Shown here: positions 22,269 through 33,856 of the stretch, piece by piece | How the letters are laid out: each line of letters opens with the position of its first letter | Numbering within the stretch: position 1 is the stretch's first letter | Source: Epiperipatus broadwayi | Lineage: Eukaryota; Onychophora; Udeonychophora; Euonychophora; Peripatidae | Reading direction: 5' to 3' | Length of the DNA stretch: 64,000 nt | NCBI GenBank assembly: GCA_028023455.1 | Contig: JAQFVV010006342.1 | Span: forward strand, 1,761,001-1,825,000 | Translations under genes and position numbers: made by a program | The notes under the pieces: generated by a model | The model's database searches: none | What the model was told of the DNA's origin: nothing | What the model saw: the letters and a program-made list of their open reading frames with translations, nothing else

Positions 22269-23600
22269 AAGAGAGATATTTTTAAAGTGAAGCGAACAAG
22301 CAAATAATTCTGCCTGGATATTTAAAAAAAAGGTAAAGAATCGATGATTCTATAATTTAAATTTAAAAACATTGATAATTAATCAACAAATACCCTGTCA
22401 AAAATTGACTATACTTTTTTTAAGAAAAAAAAAGAATTTATAAACTGAAACTAATTTTAAATTATGTCTATATTTTGTTTATACCCACACATATATGTAT
22501 GAAATTTATGCATATTTTCCAAAGAAATTAATAATGAAAATATAATATTATTGCTGTTAAGTTAAAATATGATATAAATGTCAATGTGCACGCACACACA
22601 CATAAAATTTAATCATTTTTTTATATAATTATTTTATGTGAATTGAAATGATTTCATTGTATATTATAAAATGCACGTCTGTGTATGGATATATGTATGC
22701 GTTTATAGATACTTAATAGGAAATATTGCAAATCAATGTAAAAACTTTAGTTGTGTATATAATTTTGTATACTTTTCAAAATTAGAACCCTTATCCTACA
22801 AGACCTTAAATATCTTTTTTTATTAATAATATAAAACTTGTATTCAATTGTTAAAATTGTATTAAATCATCCTTTCTTTGTCATATACAGTAATAGTGCT
22901 TATGTTCTCTCAGCTAGATTCAAGCATGGGATGAGTATATAAATGGGGATGTATATTTGTGATTTTGGGGCATCCAGCAATGATCAATCATCATCATCCT
23001 GGTTGGTGCATAAGATTATATTATTTAAAGCCCATGCACTACCTTTAATTTTAGTTTAGTCTCATTAAAACTTTAAGTTTATAGTTGGCCAGAGCATTAA
23101 TGGTACTAAGTGGCCAGAGCATTGATGATGATCAGCATGATTTAATATCCCAGCATTATTGTTTAGATTTTTCTAGTTATGTATTCTGATGGATGAGAGC
23201 ACTTAGTTTGTGCCTCCAAATTAATGGTTAAATAATTGCGCAAGCTGACAAGGGCTCAGTAGTTAGCCTGGTCTACAGAAGACTCATTTCCGATCCAGTC
23301 ACAAGGTTGACCTGATGATTTATATTTTTTATTGTTCAAATCAAGCCACAAGATGGACTGTTGATTTTATTCTGATGTAGTTTGAATGATCAAAGTTGCT
23401 CTGCTGATCCCTCAATGATCTCTCATGGAGATTCTCTAATCTCATGCTCTTATAAAATGCTATATTATTTACACGTACTTTTGTAAATTATTGATATTTC
23501 ATTTTAAATTGACTGTGAGTGATGATGATTTTCCATCACCCAGTTAACATCTTTCCATCACTTCATACCACCCATTTCATTACAATATATATATATAAAT
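22269..23600. other. AT-rich stretch, nothing firm
   Basis: No ORF or terminal repeats. The end (TTTCATTACA then (TA)n at 23577-23597) resembles other repeat ends in the window, so part of it may be an unrecognised repeat. Confidence 0.5.
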
Positions 23601-23738
23601 TTAATGGTTTACAAACTATTACAAACAATCCTTAAATCCGCAGAAGTACTTTCGGTTAATTTTTTAAACCTGTCTCAACTGCCATTAAAGTACTTCTGCG
23701 GATTTAAGGATTGTTTGTAATAGTTTGTAAACTGTTAA
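23601..23738. repeat. Foldback hairpin
   Basis: The left arm (GGTTTACAAACTATTACAAA through CTTAAATCCGCAGAAGTAC) and the right arm are near-perfect inverse copies separated by about 35 bases. (TA)n lies on the left. Confidence 0.85.
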
Positions 23739-23828
23739 TTTTATTATTTCAATTATACTTACAATTTTGTTTTTAATTAACGGACATTTTATTTATTTTA
23801 CCCATACACACACACATATATATATCAT

Positions 23829-24018
23829 ATTATTATTACTATTTGCGGGATATTCCGTGTAGTGAAAAAGCTAAATGCTGACGTTTCAGTACAATATTAA
23901 GTACCTTCCTCAGAGCGTCCTCTTTCTCAAATCATAAGAATGCATGTGATATTGTACTGAAACGTCAGCATTTAGCTTTTTCACTACAGGAATATCCCGC
24001 AAATAGTAATAATAATAT
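23829..24018. repeat. Foldback element, family P
   Basis: Arms of about 70 bases are inverse copies (TTATTACTATTTGCGGGATATTCC on the left is mirrored by GGAATATCCCGCAAATAGT on the right, among others). The left arm carries a hammerhead on the minus strand. A related foldback lies at 29955-30180. (TA)n flanks both sides. Confidence 0.8.
23870..23918 (-). ncRNA. Hammerhead ribozyme-like core, family P copy 1
   Basis: Minus strand: short stem I GCU/AGC, core CUGAGGA (complement of 23907-23913), stem II AG-UAC/GUACU with a bulged G and an 8-base loop, GAAAC (complement of 23883-23887) directly joined to GUC. There is no loop in stem III, so the self-complementary ACGU could pair only between two molecules or two adjacent monomers. 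Confidence 0.5.
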
Positions 24019-24174
24019 GACATCTTTTATCCGTGAAAACATTAGAATTAACATATATATATATATGTGTGTGTGTGTGTTACTAGATGGAGCTTTATCA
24101 ATAACCCACTATCAAGCTCAGCTTACATAAACACTGAGAGATAGAATTCAATATCTCTTTCAAATTGTCTTCAA

Positions 24175-24219
24175 CCTTTAGACCATGGTTTCGAGCTAGT
24201 TGGCTCATGTCAGTAAAGA
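24175..24219 (-). ncRNA. Hammerhead ribozyme-like, family Q copy 1
   Basis: Minus strand: stem I UCUUUA/UAAAGG (six pairs, one wobble), box CUGACAU, stem II GAGC/GCUC with loop CAACUA, GAAA, stem III ACC/GGU with loop AU, triplet GUC. Two box positions (G8 to A, A9 to U) deviate from the catalytic consensus. Confidence 0.55.
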
Positions 24220-24711
24220 GTAGGAAGACCAGAAACTGAGCCAACTAGCTCAAAACCATGGTTTAAAGGTTGGAGACAATTAGAAAGAGATATTGAATTC
24301 TATCTCTCAGTGTTTATGTAAGCTAAGCTTGATAAAGGGCTATTGGTAAAGCTCCATCTAGTAACATAAAATGCAAGCTATAGCAAGTTATGAAATGTAT
24401 AACTTGTTTTATTTATCATAAATGCACCCTTGAAGGTTTTTCAATGATATAGATTGCAGAGGTTTTTACTATATGGTGAAACTGAACTGAATTCAGACCC
24501 ATATAGCTACCTAGTTTGTTTGACTGGATTTGAAGATATTTACGTATCTGAAAAAATTGTGCTTTCAAACTGATAGAAATGAGTTTCATAAATGCTGTTT
24601 AGTAGAGTTGGAGTTTAGATCTAGTTTCTCGTCTTCCTACCCTTTATTGATGTGAGCCAACTAGCTCAAAACTATCACAGAGTAAGATGATCTAATTTCT
24701 GGTCTTCCTAC

Positions 24712-24756
24712 CCTTTACTGACGTGAGCCAACTAGCTCGAAACCATGGTTTAAAGA
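24712..24756 (+). ncRNA. Hammerhead ribozyme-like, family Q copy 4
   Basis: Stem I CCUUUA/UAAAGA (five pairs), box CUGACGU (24718-24724), stem II GAGC/GCUC, GAAA (24739-24742), stem III ACC-AU-GGU, cleavage UU then UAAAG. Only A9 to U departs from the CUGANGA consensus. All Q copies share the U, so it may be ancestral to the family. Confidence 0.6.
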
Positions 24757-24910
24757 TTGGAGACAATTTGAAAGAGATATGGAATTATATCTCTCTCAGT
24801 GTTTATGTAAGCTAAGCTTGATAGTGGGCTATTGGTAAAGCTCTATCTAGTAACATAAAATGCAAGCTATAGCAAGTTATGAAATGTATAACTTGTTTTG
24901 TTTATCATAT

Positions 24911-27144
24911 ATATATATCTGTTAAGTTTTGTGTACAAAAGGAAATGAAAATAACTAAAAAATAGACTGTTATGACTAATGCAGCATCTGATTATTATTG
25001 CTGGCAATGTGGTTTTTTGCCACTGCCTAATGCAAATTTTATTCAACATTTCAATATTGCATTATTTAATTATACCATTAAGACATAGTATGTATAATAT
25101 AGTGATACATAGTATATAATCTTAATTAAATAAAACATATATCTGTAAATATTAATTATTAAATTAAGATTTGCACAGCACAGATACCAAGATGGTCATA
25201 GCTTTGAATACACATTTGCCAGTTTTGTCTGCTCTGAAAGAAATGATGCTAAATGCAAAATTAAAGAGACCTGTCACATTGCCAACATACATGAAATCAA
25301 CAAAAAAGAATTCTGCATCTCTCTATCAAAAAAGTGGCTCATTTAAATACATTCAATTACATTTTACATTCAAATTTTATGTAAATTCCTACTTTTGTGA
25401 TTCTTCTATAAATCTCACAAGTTTTTCGGATAACTATTGCTATGAATATGAACTACCAGTTAGTTGAAAGTATGCTCAGCAAACTATGTTGTTAAATCAT
25501 TAAACATGCTTTTCTTTGTATATATGTTATATGTATTTATTTTTTACTTAAGCTATGAAATAATAAAAAGAAAATTATATTATTAAGGAATAATACTAAT
25601 TCTATAAAACTTTTCATTACGAATGTTAAAATTTGTTTTCTAGTAATGAAAAAAAATTATCAATATATAGTGCATCATAAATTTTAAAATAATAAGTCTT
25701 AGATATTACTGAAAGACTAATTTACACATACATAAATTTGAAAATGATGCATGATATTAAAAAAATCATCACTTTGTTTGGCGTTTACCTTTTATTATTA
25801 TGAAAATAACAAATAAGCTTTATGTAGTGCATATTGATAATTTTTTCTCATTACTAGAAAACAATCATTTCATCACAATTAGTAAAACATCTAAAATTAA
25901 TATTAGAAAAAAACTAATATGCTTTATAATCACTAATATGAGATTTATATTTTATATTTACTAATATGTAATCTTCATTATTTTCCAGGTAATAAAAAAG
26001 TGTGTCAATAGTCATTTAAAATCTTATATGTACACATTTTAAACCATAAACACACATATCTAATTGGTTATCATATTTAAATCACACCCCCATTTATTAA
26101 CTAAGTGTTGCTTTGATAATAGACTGCTAATATTCTATTGGTTTATTTTAAACACTGGCTGGGATTTTGTAATTTATATATATACTGACTTGATATATTT
26201 CAAACAAAGGGTGGTAGCAGCAGCAGCAGCAATAGCAGTAGTAGTACTAGCAGTAGTAGTAGTGATTTAAATGTTATAATTATAATAATATATAATTATT
26301 GAAGTTAACTTTTATTTTAATTAACATTTTGTGTTTATATTAATAAAATTTTAAATATTTTATTTTGGCTTCAACAATCTTTTCTTAAGCAAACGTACAC
26401 AATTATTATGCAAATGTGAAAATGCACGTGTATGTGCTTACAAGTTATAGATTTTATTGTGACACATGTATGTGTATACAGTATAGAGAGATATTTAGCA
26501 TTTTTATTAATAATAGTTTTATTTAAATTATACGAGAAATAAATAATAAATACAGGTGTAAAGAAATATCATAATCACAGTATATAATCAATTAAGTTGT
26601 AGTTATATATTATATATAATGTTTTATTCCTAATTAATCTTAACCTAAAATAAATTTAAAAATTTAGTCATTTGCAATATAAAAGAAATCAAAATTAAAA
26701 ACCCTTAATAGTAGCCAGATCAAATGATTATCCTGCTATTATATTAAAAACAAATGTTAATTATTCCAGAAAAATAAAGAAAGAAAAATGCAAGAACATA
26801 ACTATTTCATTAAAAAATAACAGAATCTTTTGGATGAATTGCTGGAATTATTTCTAAAGAAAATCAAAAAGCCAAAATATTAATTAAGATATAGATCAGT
26901 AGAACAAAGACATTCCCAGAGACATCAAGTTCTGAAACTATAAAATTAGTTCTACAGTCTGAACAGTTCATTTCTATCATAATTGTTTATGTATATATAT
27001 TTGAGATCTGTTTTTCTTTGAAAATGTAACCTTGATAATGGTAGATACTATTTTGTTGAAATATTGGGAATTAATCAAACACTCAGTTTAACTTTTAAAC
27101 TATTTTATTTACATCATATAACGATGAAAACATTATATATATAT
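24911..27144. other. AT-rich stretch with a low-confidence ORF and a trinucleotide tract
   Basis: A 98-codon open frame at 25171-25467 (starting MHSTDTKMVIALN) is slightly GC-richer in its first 170 bases than its surroundings. It matches nothing I recognise and could be a relic exon or chance. At about 26214-26262 there is a degenerate CAG/TAG trinucleotide tract. Nothing else is supported. Confidence 0.4.
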
Positions 27145-29932
27145 TGAAACAGTAAGATTCGAATTCGAATCTTAAGTTTCACCTTTTTCTATCATATCTA
27201 ACCCACCACCTTATCCGACCCAAATTTAAACTTTTTGGTATCGAATTGTGTGTGTAGTAATATTAAAAATGTATAAATATCTGTAAAATTCACCATAAAC
27301 ACACATATTTTGATAACAAATTTAAAGCAATAGATAAAAATAATTGATATAATTTAACTTTCTCTTTTAGTTATATAGTTTTATATAACTTTAACTATTT
27401 ATTTTAAATTATAAATGTTCGTTAGTTTATTGTTTTCTTTTCTTAAAAAAAATCAACTATTTATTCTAAACTATAAATGTTCGTTAGTTTATTGCTTTTC
27501 TTAAAATCGTATTTTAAATAATTTTGGAAATTAGATTGTAATTTAAAAGAAAAGTAAAAATAATTATATATTCCCTTTTGTGCTTAAAATTTTGCAAGTA
27601 ATGGTCGGTGAGAGATAATAGATTAATTAATTAGAAAATTCCCTAAAAGCTTTTAATTACGAAAATGTTAAAAAGTAAAAAAACCTAAACAATAGGATTG
27701 CAGCTTTCTGAAGTAATTAAACTTATAAAATGCATTGATTCTCCAAGGGGGAAATGAATGGAGCTAAAAATAAAATAGAATAAAATGTAAAAGATAAGAT
27801 AAAGAAAGGAGAACATCTTGGATTTCTAAGAACTTTCTAGTTAGACTTTGGCTGTGCTCTTGCTTGATTGAGAGAATCCAAATCTTAAAATTAATTCGTC
27901 CACTACAAGATGATCGAGTAGGAAGTGCCCAGACTATTCCCCCCCCCAAAGATGGTCAATCATATGCCCGAACCTCCACATGTACCCTTCACTAATTAAA
28001 CCAAGTGGATCTGCTGCCCAAACAATCAGAAAGCTGCTGCTGCTATTGAAATGAATCAATAACCTGACTGCTGGAAAGAATGGCTACTGTTTGAACTCAT
28101 GAACAATCTGCTACTAACCATGAAATCTGAAAGCTTCTTATAAAACAAGTACCTGTACCCAAGGCCATCTAGAGTACTTAATATTATTCAAGCTATAGCT
28201 TACTCTCTATATATAAATTGTACAATTATTAATTTCATTATTAATCTATTATGTAAATATCTTTTAATAATCTAGCTTACCTAACTCTGTCTTTTCTTAG
28301 GTACGTATTTCTAATTTTACATTTTTTATTATCTAATGATAGCATGCCTATAAGATTTCCAATCAGACCTCATCAAATTTTAAATATAAATCCTAATCTA
28401 AATGGTTGCCATCTTGTACAGTGACCTACTAATATATTTCTTTATATATTCGGGTTGGTTGGACAGCTCGGAAATTTCCATAATTCTTTAAACAGTGGAT
28501 GTGTGTCCTGCAAAGCATATAATTGATATTTATTTATATTAAATTAGTTTGTTATTTTCATATAAATTGACATGCATTCGGTGCTTCATTTATTGTAAGT
28601 GCAGGGATCTACTACCTAGCAATTGGTGGACATATTGTTTCTTAATACCCACCCAACTTAACTATTGCTTTTTACACTTGTTTTAATTTTAAATAATAAA
28701 ACCATTAAGTGCATTTCTTTGAGAGCAAAACACATTATTTATCAAACGTTGGTAATGTATGGTTGAGTCATAAATTTATATTAAATCTTAATATACAAAA
28801 TTAACAAAGCGTATGCCACACTTGAATGAGAAGCTATAAAGATACACAGAAATTATTACACGCTAAGCGCTTTCGAGGTCTTTTGCCTCATATTCATAGC
28901 GGTACTTAACAAAATATTATGTGAATTATACATGTATTATGCTTTAGGGATGCAATAACTCATTATGAGCCTTGGATATCCCAGATCCTACAGGATTTAC
29001 TGAATCCCAGTCATTCTACACAAGTGGACATAATGAATGTTCCTGTAGGGCTTGATGCCTGTCACGCAGTCAGGGAGTAAGTGGCATGAACCCTTTGCAC
29101 CTGATTATGCTTATGTGACATCTTACCTTTTTGGGCCTATGGCACCAGCCCATTGTTTTAAACGCATCCATTGGCTTCACAGTTTTAATGTACTGCCACA
29201 CTCGTATCGCAGTACTAAATGTACCACGTATTTCTTATTATTAATTTTATTATTCAATGTATGACTTTGTCTCTGCCTTAATGACATAAATTCACTCTCA
29301 AATAAATGTCTGCCCATAATTAATCACTTATAAATATCTTATTTCATTAAAGAAAATATATGTCCGCAGCTGCTATTATCAATCCTAATTTAGACTCGTG
29401 CATTGCAAAGATATTAAATCCCTGAAAGCATGTCTTGCAATACTTGCTCAAGAATTCAGGTAGCTAGATTACGTCAGCTAAATAGTTGTATGTCTTTGAA
29501 AATATAACTGTATCGGAATAATACCACTACTGAGAGCATCATATAATCACATGTTTTTAATTAAATGATTTTAGTATTAAATATTCTAATTAAATAATTT
29601 CAAACCATACATCTGCCATCATATATTTATTTATTTGACATCCATTCCATATACTATCTTCTCGATTATTTAAAATATAAATGTCTAATATTAATATTAT
29701 ATATAGCTAACTCGAAAATAAAGTCTTGAGTCTCACATCTCCCTGATTCCCATGCCTAAAGAAATGTTTACTAATATAGCATCAGATGCGTTGTTTTGTA
29801 GTGTATTGTGGAACTGATAAACCATGTTCAAACTCAGTACTACTGTTAGCTTTGCTACCTATGGTACTGCTTTTCAGTGTAGTGGTCAAATTCTGCACTA
29901 TGTTAACGAAGCATACGAATCTGATCATTACA
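27145..29932 (+). repeat. LTR-like repeat C, left copy (2.79 kb)
   Basis: It starts TGAAACAGTAAGATTCG and ends GATCATTACA, bounded on both sides by (TA)n. It is the inverse of 33857-36419, with shared landmarks at both ends, at the block with AAACA(A)GTACCTGT, at TACTACC...TGCAGGG, and at TTATGTGACATCTTACC. The TG...CA ends suggest a solo LTR. The end sequences TGAAACAG and TTACA are the same as those of LTR element 1, so the families may be related. It contains an extra insertion near 28757-28922 absent from the other copy. Confidence 0.7.
28757..28922 (-). repeat. Insertion in left LTR-C copy with hammerhead-like block
   Basis: The right copy passes directly between the flanking sequences. 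On the minus strand the insert contains TATGAATATGAGGC, AAAA, then GACCTCGAAAGCGC: a GAGG/CCTC stem followed by GAAA, like stem II of a hammerhead. The CUGAUGA box itself is not recognisable, so this is at most a degenerate or unrelated structured motif. Confidence 0.4.
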
Positions 29933-29954
29933 ATATATATATATATATATTATT

Positions 29955-30180
29955 TCCAGGAGCATCCATGTAATAAAAATATATAGCTAAATAGCTGATG
30001 TATCAGTACAATAACAAGTACTTTCCTCAGAGATTCTTCTTTCTCAAATCATAATAATGTGTGTGGTGAGATTTAAAATCATTAATAAAAAATAACGAAT
30101 ACTTGTTATTGTATTGAAACATCAGCTATTTAGTTATTATATTTTTATTACATGGAATCTCCCAGAATTACTATGAATTC
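29955..30180. repeat. Foldback element, family P second copy
   Basis: The arms are inverse copies (CCATGTAATAAAAATATA on the left against TATATTTTTATTACATGG on the right) and include the TCAGTACAATAACAAGTACTT block. The central TTTCTCAAATCATAA is shared with 23918-23937. On the minus strand CUGAGGA, stem II AGUAC/GUACU and GAUAC (GAAAC in the opposite arm) represent a decayed hammerhead. Confidence 0.65.
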
Positions 30181-30300
30181 ATTTACCCATGAGAATATTA
30201 GAATATATTTTAATAAATAAAAGTGAAAAAAAAATATAAAATGACCCTCAAGTAGAAATATATGTATATAAAAAATGAGAATTTAATAATTTGATTTGAA

Positions 30301-30303
<3 letters not shown>

Positions 30304-30364
<61 letters not shown>
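30304..30364. repeat. (TA)n microsatellite
   Basis: About 60 bases of uninterrupted TA immediately precede LTR-B copy B. Confidence 0.95.
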
Positions 30365-30365
<1 letters not shown>

Positions 30366-30366
<1 letters not shown>

Positions 30367-32082
30367 GCACAGATGGAAAAGTAATTATATAATTTAAAGC
30401 TAAAATCTAAAAACAAGATTCTTTTTAATATAAGAGAATTTTTAAAAAATGCTGTTAATTAGTTATTTTTAATCTTAGAATGGAAATGATTTTCTATTTT
30501 GACATAATTGCAAACAGGCCCTTGGGCATAAAGTCAGATAAGAGATCAATTAAAAAAACACTACTGATAAAATTTTGAGTTCCTGCTCTAAAGAAAGCTG
30601 ACCAATAACGGGGGAATAAGCTCATGGTCCACAGAGAATAGTCAAGCCAGGTAAGATCAATCCTGGTATTTGCTGATAACAATTTAAAAAATATATAAAA
30701 AGAAAACTTTAAGTTGAGATAGAGATTTGGATTGCTCTTGCTGATTGCATATTATTGAAATATATTATAAGTATATTGCAAATCTCCAAAATGTAGGGGT
30801 CAGCAATAATTTACATTTCTCATGTCTGCAGCAGCTGAGGTGTCCACCAGAGTACGATGGTTTCAGCAACAGAATTGTTTCCACCTAGAAGAATATGAAA
30901 TGGAAAGAACTTTGTATTGTACCATGCATCATGGATCTCCAAGGTGGACTTCAATAAACTTACAGCATTGGAAAGTATAAACTTTTCTTTTAAAAAAGTA
31001 TGAAAAATTATATAATGCGAACTTTTGAAGCATTTTAAGTGTAAAGAAATCTCTTATCTGACTAAATTTTAAATTATTTATATATTTTCTTTTTTAATAT
31101 CATTTCCATTCTCATAATTTCTTTTAAATTAATAATTTAAAATGCGCATGAATTGCTGCATAGATTTGTAAGATTATGTTAGTTTAAGTAAGTTAATTTT
31201 TGGTTAATTGTTTCATAGTTAGATCAGTGCTGGTGGATAGATGTACGGATGTTTTATGTCAATATAATTTGAGTAGGTGCATTGGGTACTCATTCCCTTG
31301 TACTGCATTAGTATACAGGGCATAATACCCACCTGAACATATGACCCAAAAGAGTAGTCATCATGTAGACAATAGTCATAGACGTATTTCTTATAATAGT
31401 GATTTTCTTTTGCTCTGACTGGGACAGTAAGCCAGCAAAGACCACTATCACTATTTACAAAGTTTCTCGAATATATATTTCAAATAATTTTGTTCTTGTA
31501 TCATGAGGAAGATGCTTATTCCTTCCTAGCATGATTCTTTATTTCTCAAATAATATCATGGTACAAACATAAATTCCTGTTAGCATGGTTGTGTTATGAT
31601 AATAATCTCATTTTGCATTGGTCACATCGGTATATCAGTAAGCTAGTGTTGCTTTAAATGCGAGATATTGGCCTAAGATTAAAAGGGATTGGGTTGGTTA
31701 TATGCGTAATCTATGTAGCATATTCACACTTACTAAAAATATTAAAATTGTATTTAAATCTATTAAACATTTCCATCTGTGCATATAATTCAAATTAGAT
31801 ATGTGCGCGCATTATAATAAAATATTTTGTTGAATTAATTTTGGCAGTAACTTATTTTATATATTTTATTAATATTTAAAATTAAAAATCGCATATTTGA
31901 ACATTAAGTACGATTCTTTAAGCTCAGCTTCTCACTGAGCTAGTGACTGGTGCTTTCAGTTCGATAAAAAAAGAAACCATTCCCATGCTTATCTGCCTTT
32001 TGTATAAATTTTCCAGGATCAAATGGCCTGGTGGTGCCCTGGTAAGGCATTAGGTTAGGGAGGTTGCATTGACCATTATAAT
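30366..32082 (+). repeat. LTR-like repeat B, copy B (1.7 kb)
   Basis: A shorter colinear relative of 16472-20793, ending GACCATTATAAT before (TA)n. TGCACAGATGGAAA at the start and its exact inverse TTTCCATCTGTGCA at 31769-31782 form an internal 14-bp inverted pair. Copy A has the corresponding shorter pair (16475 and 20385-20394). There is no ORF beyond low-complexity frames. Confidence 0.6.
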
Positions 32083-32092
32083 ATATATATAT

Positions 32093-33842
32093 TGAACCGA
32101 TTTCGAATATGTACCATTCGAAACACTGGTCTCTTAGGCAGAGAAGAATATACTCGGAAAGTATGTATGCCCAAACGATAGCTATAAAGTATATAACTAA
32201 CATTACATTTCCAGGACATAGCTTCTTCTTGGCTGTTGAGTTGAACACCAAGTTCAAAGCACTTTTTTTGTTTGTGTATAAACACGGGCGCCAGCTGCTT
32301 ATTCTAAAAGAATAGACAACGCACTTTGAACAGTGGCCACTAACTCAACGCCTAAATCCACGACTAGCTCAGTTGTTTGTAATCACTAATAGATTATACT
32401 TAATTAGTGGTTAAAAGACTTGATAAAAGGGAATTGATAAAAAGAATTTGATAAAAGGAATTGATAAAAAGAATTGACCGACAAATAAAGTTTAATTTTA
32501 AAGATAATTTATTAACTAACATTTATTTACTAAATTTAAACATTTTATAATTCTAATAAAACACACGCATATTTTAAATTAACATTTCTAAATAGTTTAA
32601 ATATTCCTATAGATTTAATAACAGAACACTCTAATTTAACTAATAAATATTGATATAATGATCACGCACATATTAACTCACACACACATAATAATAATAA
32701 AGTATTACATAGCATTTGAAATTTAATCACACATATCAATAGTTCACTTATGTATGATATAAAGTTCATATAATTAGACTCTTGAAAGATTCGTACGAAT
32801 TAATGCAATGCAATGGCTATTACAGTATAAACGAAATAAGCAAATGTTTTTACCTAGGCTTTTGAATGTAGACGTAGAATTTTGTTCTCTTTGGTGGCTG
32901 CTTTCGATGAGGATATTTCCATTATGAATGCTTACCAGCTGGCTGGGATGTTTCCTTGCTGAGTTTCCTGATTTTCACGATTATTACTATCGGAGACAAA
33001 TAGATACTGACGGAGATTTTCTAAGATGTTAAGCTGACATTATTTCACGGGCAGATCTGCTGTTTTCTCGGACATCTGGGCTGGAGATAAACATGCGTTC
33101 CCAAGATCTTCTCAGCACTGCATTTTGTTTGAAATTAACTGACTCAATTAATTTCTGAACTGCACTACTCAATTACTTTTGTGAACTGATTGTCTCAACT
33201 GCTTGTCCGATAAAATATTCAGTATTTATACCAATGAAGTGTTTTCTTTTCAATATCCTCCGGCAAATATCTGTTGTCGAAATTCTTTATCAATTAATCC
33301 TTTGATAAACGTGTTTTGGAAGATTGCTTAACTAGTAATAGCCATGCAAAAATGTTGTTTGATATTAATTAATAACCATTGCCATGTTTTTTAATGATAA
33401 TTTTCTTTAACTTTCATTTATTTAAAATAACATTTATTCTATTGTTGACAATCGCAGATATATACGCACATATATTTTTAATACAATTTACTATTTAGTT
33501 TTAACATTATTTTTTCTTTAATTAAACTTGAATGAAAAGAGATTTGTATGTTTTACCCTTTTAAATTATATTTTTACGAATACTAATAAAAACTCTTTAC
33601 TTCCTTTTATAACCCCCAGTTTAATTTCTCTAACGAAACACCCCTCTCCCCTTCTGATTAATTAATTGTAGCTTTTTTTTATTTCAAAACTAACGCTAGA
33701 AAACTATTTGATTCTTATCCTTTTCTAAAACAAACTGCAATAAACTCTTCAACGTTTAATTTTATGTTTTTCTTTTATGAACGATTATTTTAATAATATA
33801 ATTTTAGATAAAATTATATGTGCCTATATCAATATAGGTACA
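32093..33842 (+). repeat. LTR-like repeat D (1.75 kb)
   Basis: It starts TGAACCGATTTCG after (TA)n and ends GGTACA before (TA)n, obeying TG...CA. It has no homologue elsewhere in the window and no long ORF. I infer a solo LTR from the ends, the (TA)n flanks and the setting between two other LTR-like repeats. Confidence 0.4.
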
Positions 33843-33856
33843 ATATATATATATAT

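Larger units (their letters stand above)
24078..24910. mobile_element. Repeat family Q: foldback plus direct copies with hammerheads
   Basis: A minus copy (24078-24219) and a plus copy (24220-24420) form a foldback. A further plus copy (24640-24910) repeats the same sequence about 490 bp downstream, ending again in AAATGCAAGCTATAGCAAG. Every copy carries the block GAGCCAACTAGCTC. There is no ORF. Confidence 0.7.

Noticed and set aside
26064-26270. 68-codon frame ending in Ala/Val repeats
   Set aside because: The end is a CAG/TAG trinucleotide tract; no gene context.
30210-30416. Open frame of Ile-Tyr repeats
   Set aside because: It is a translation of (TA)n.
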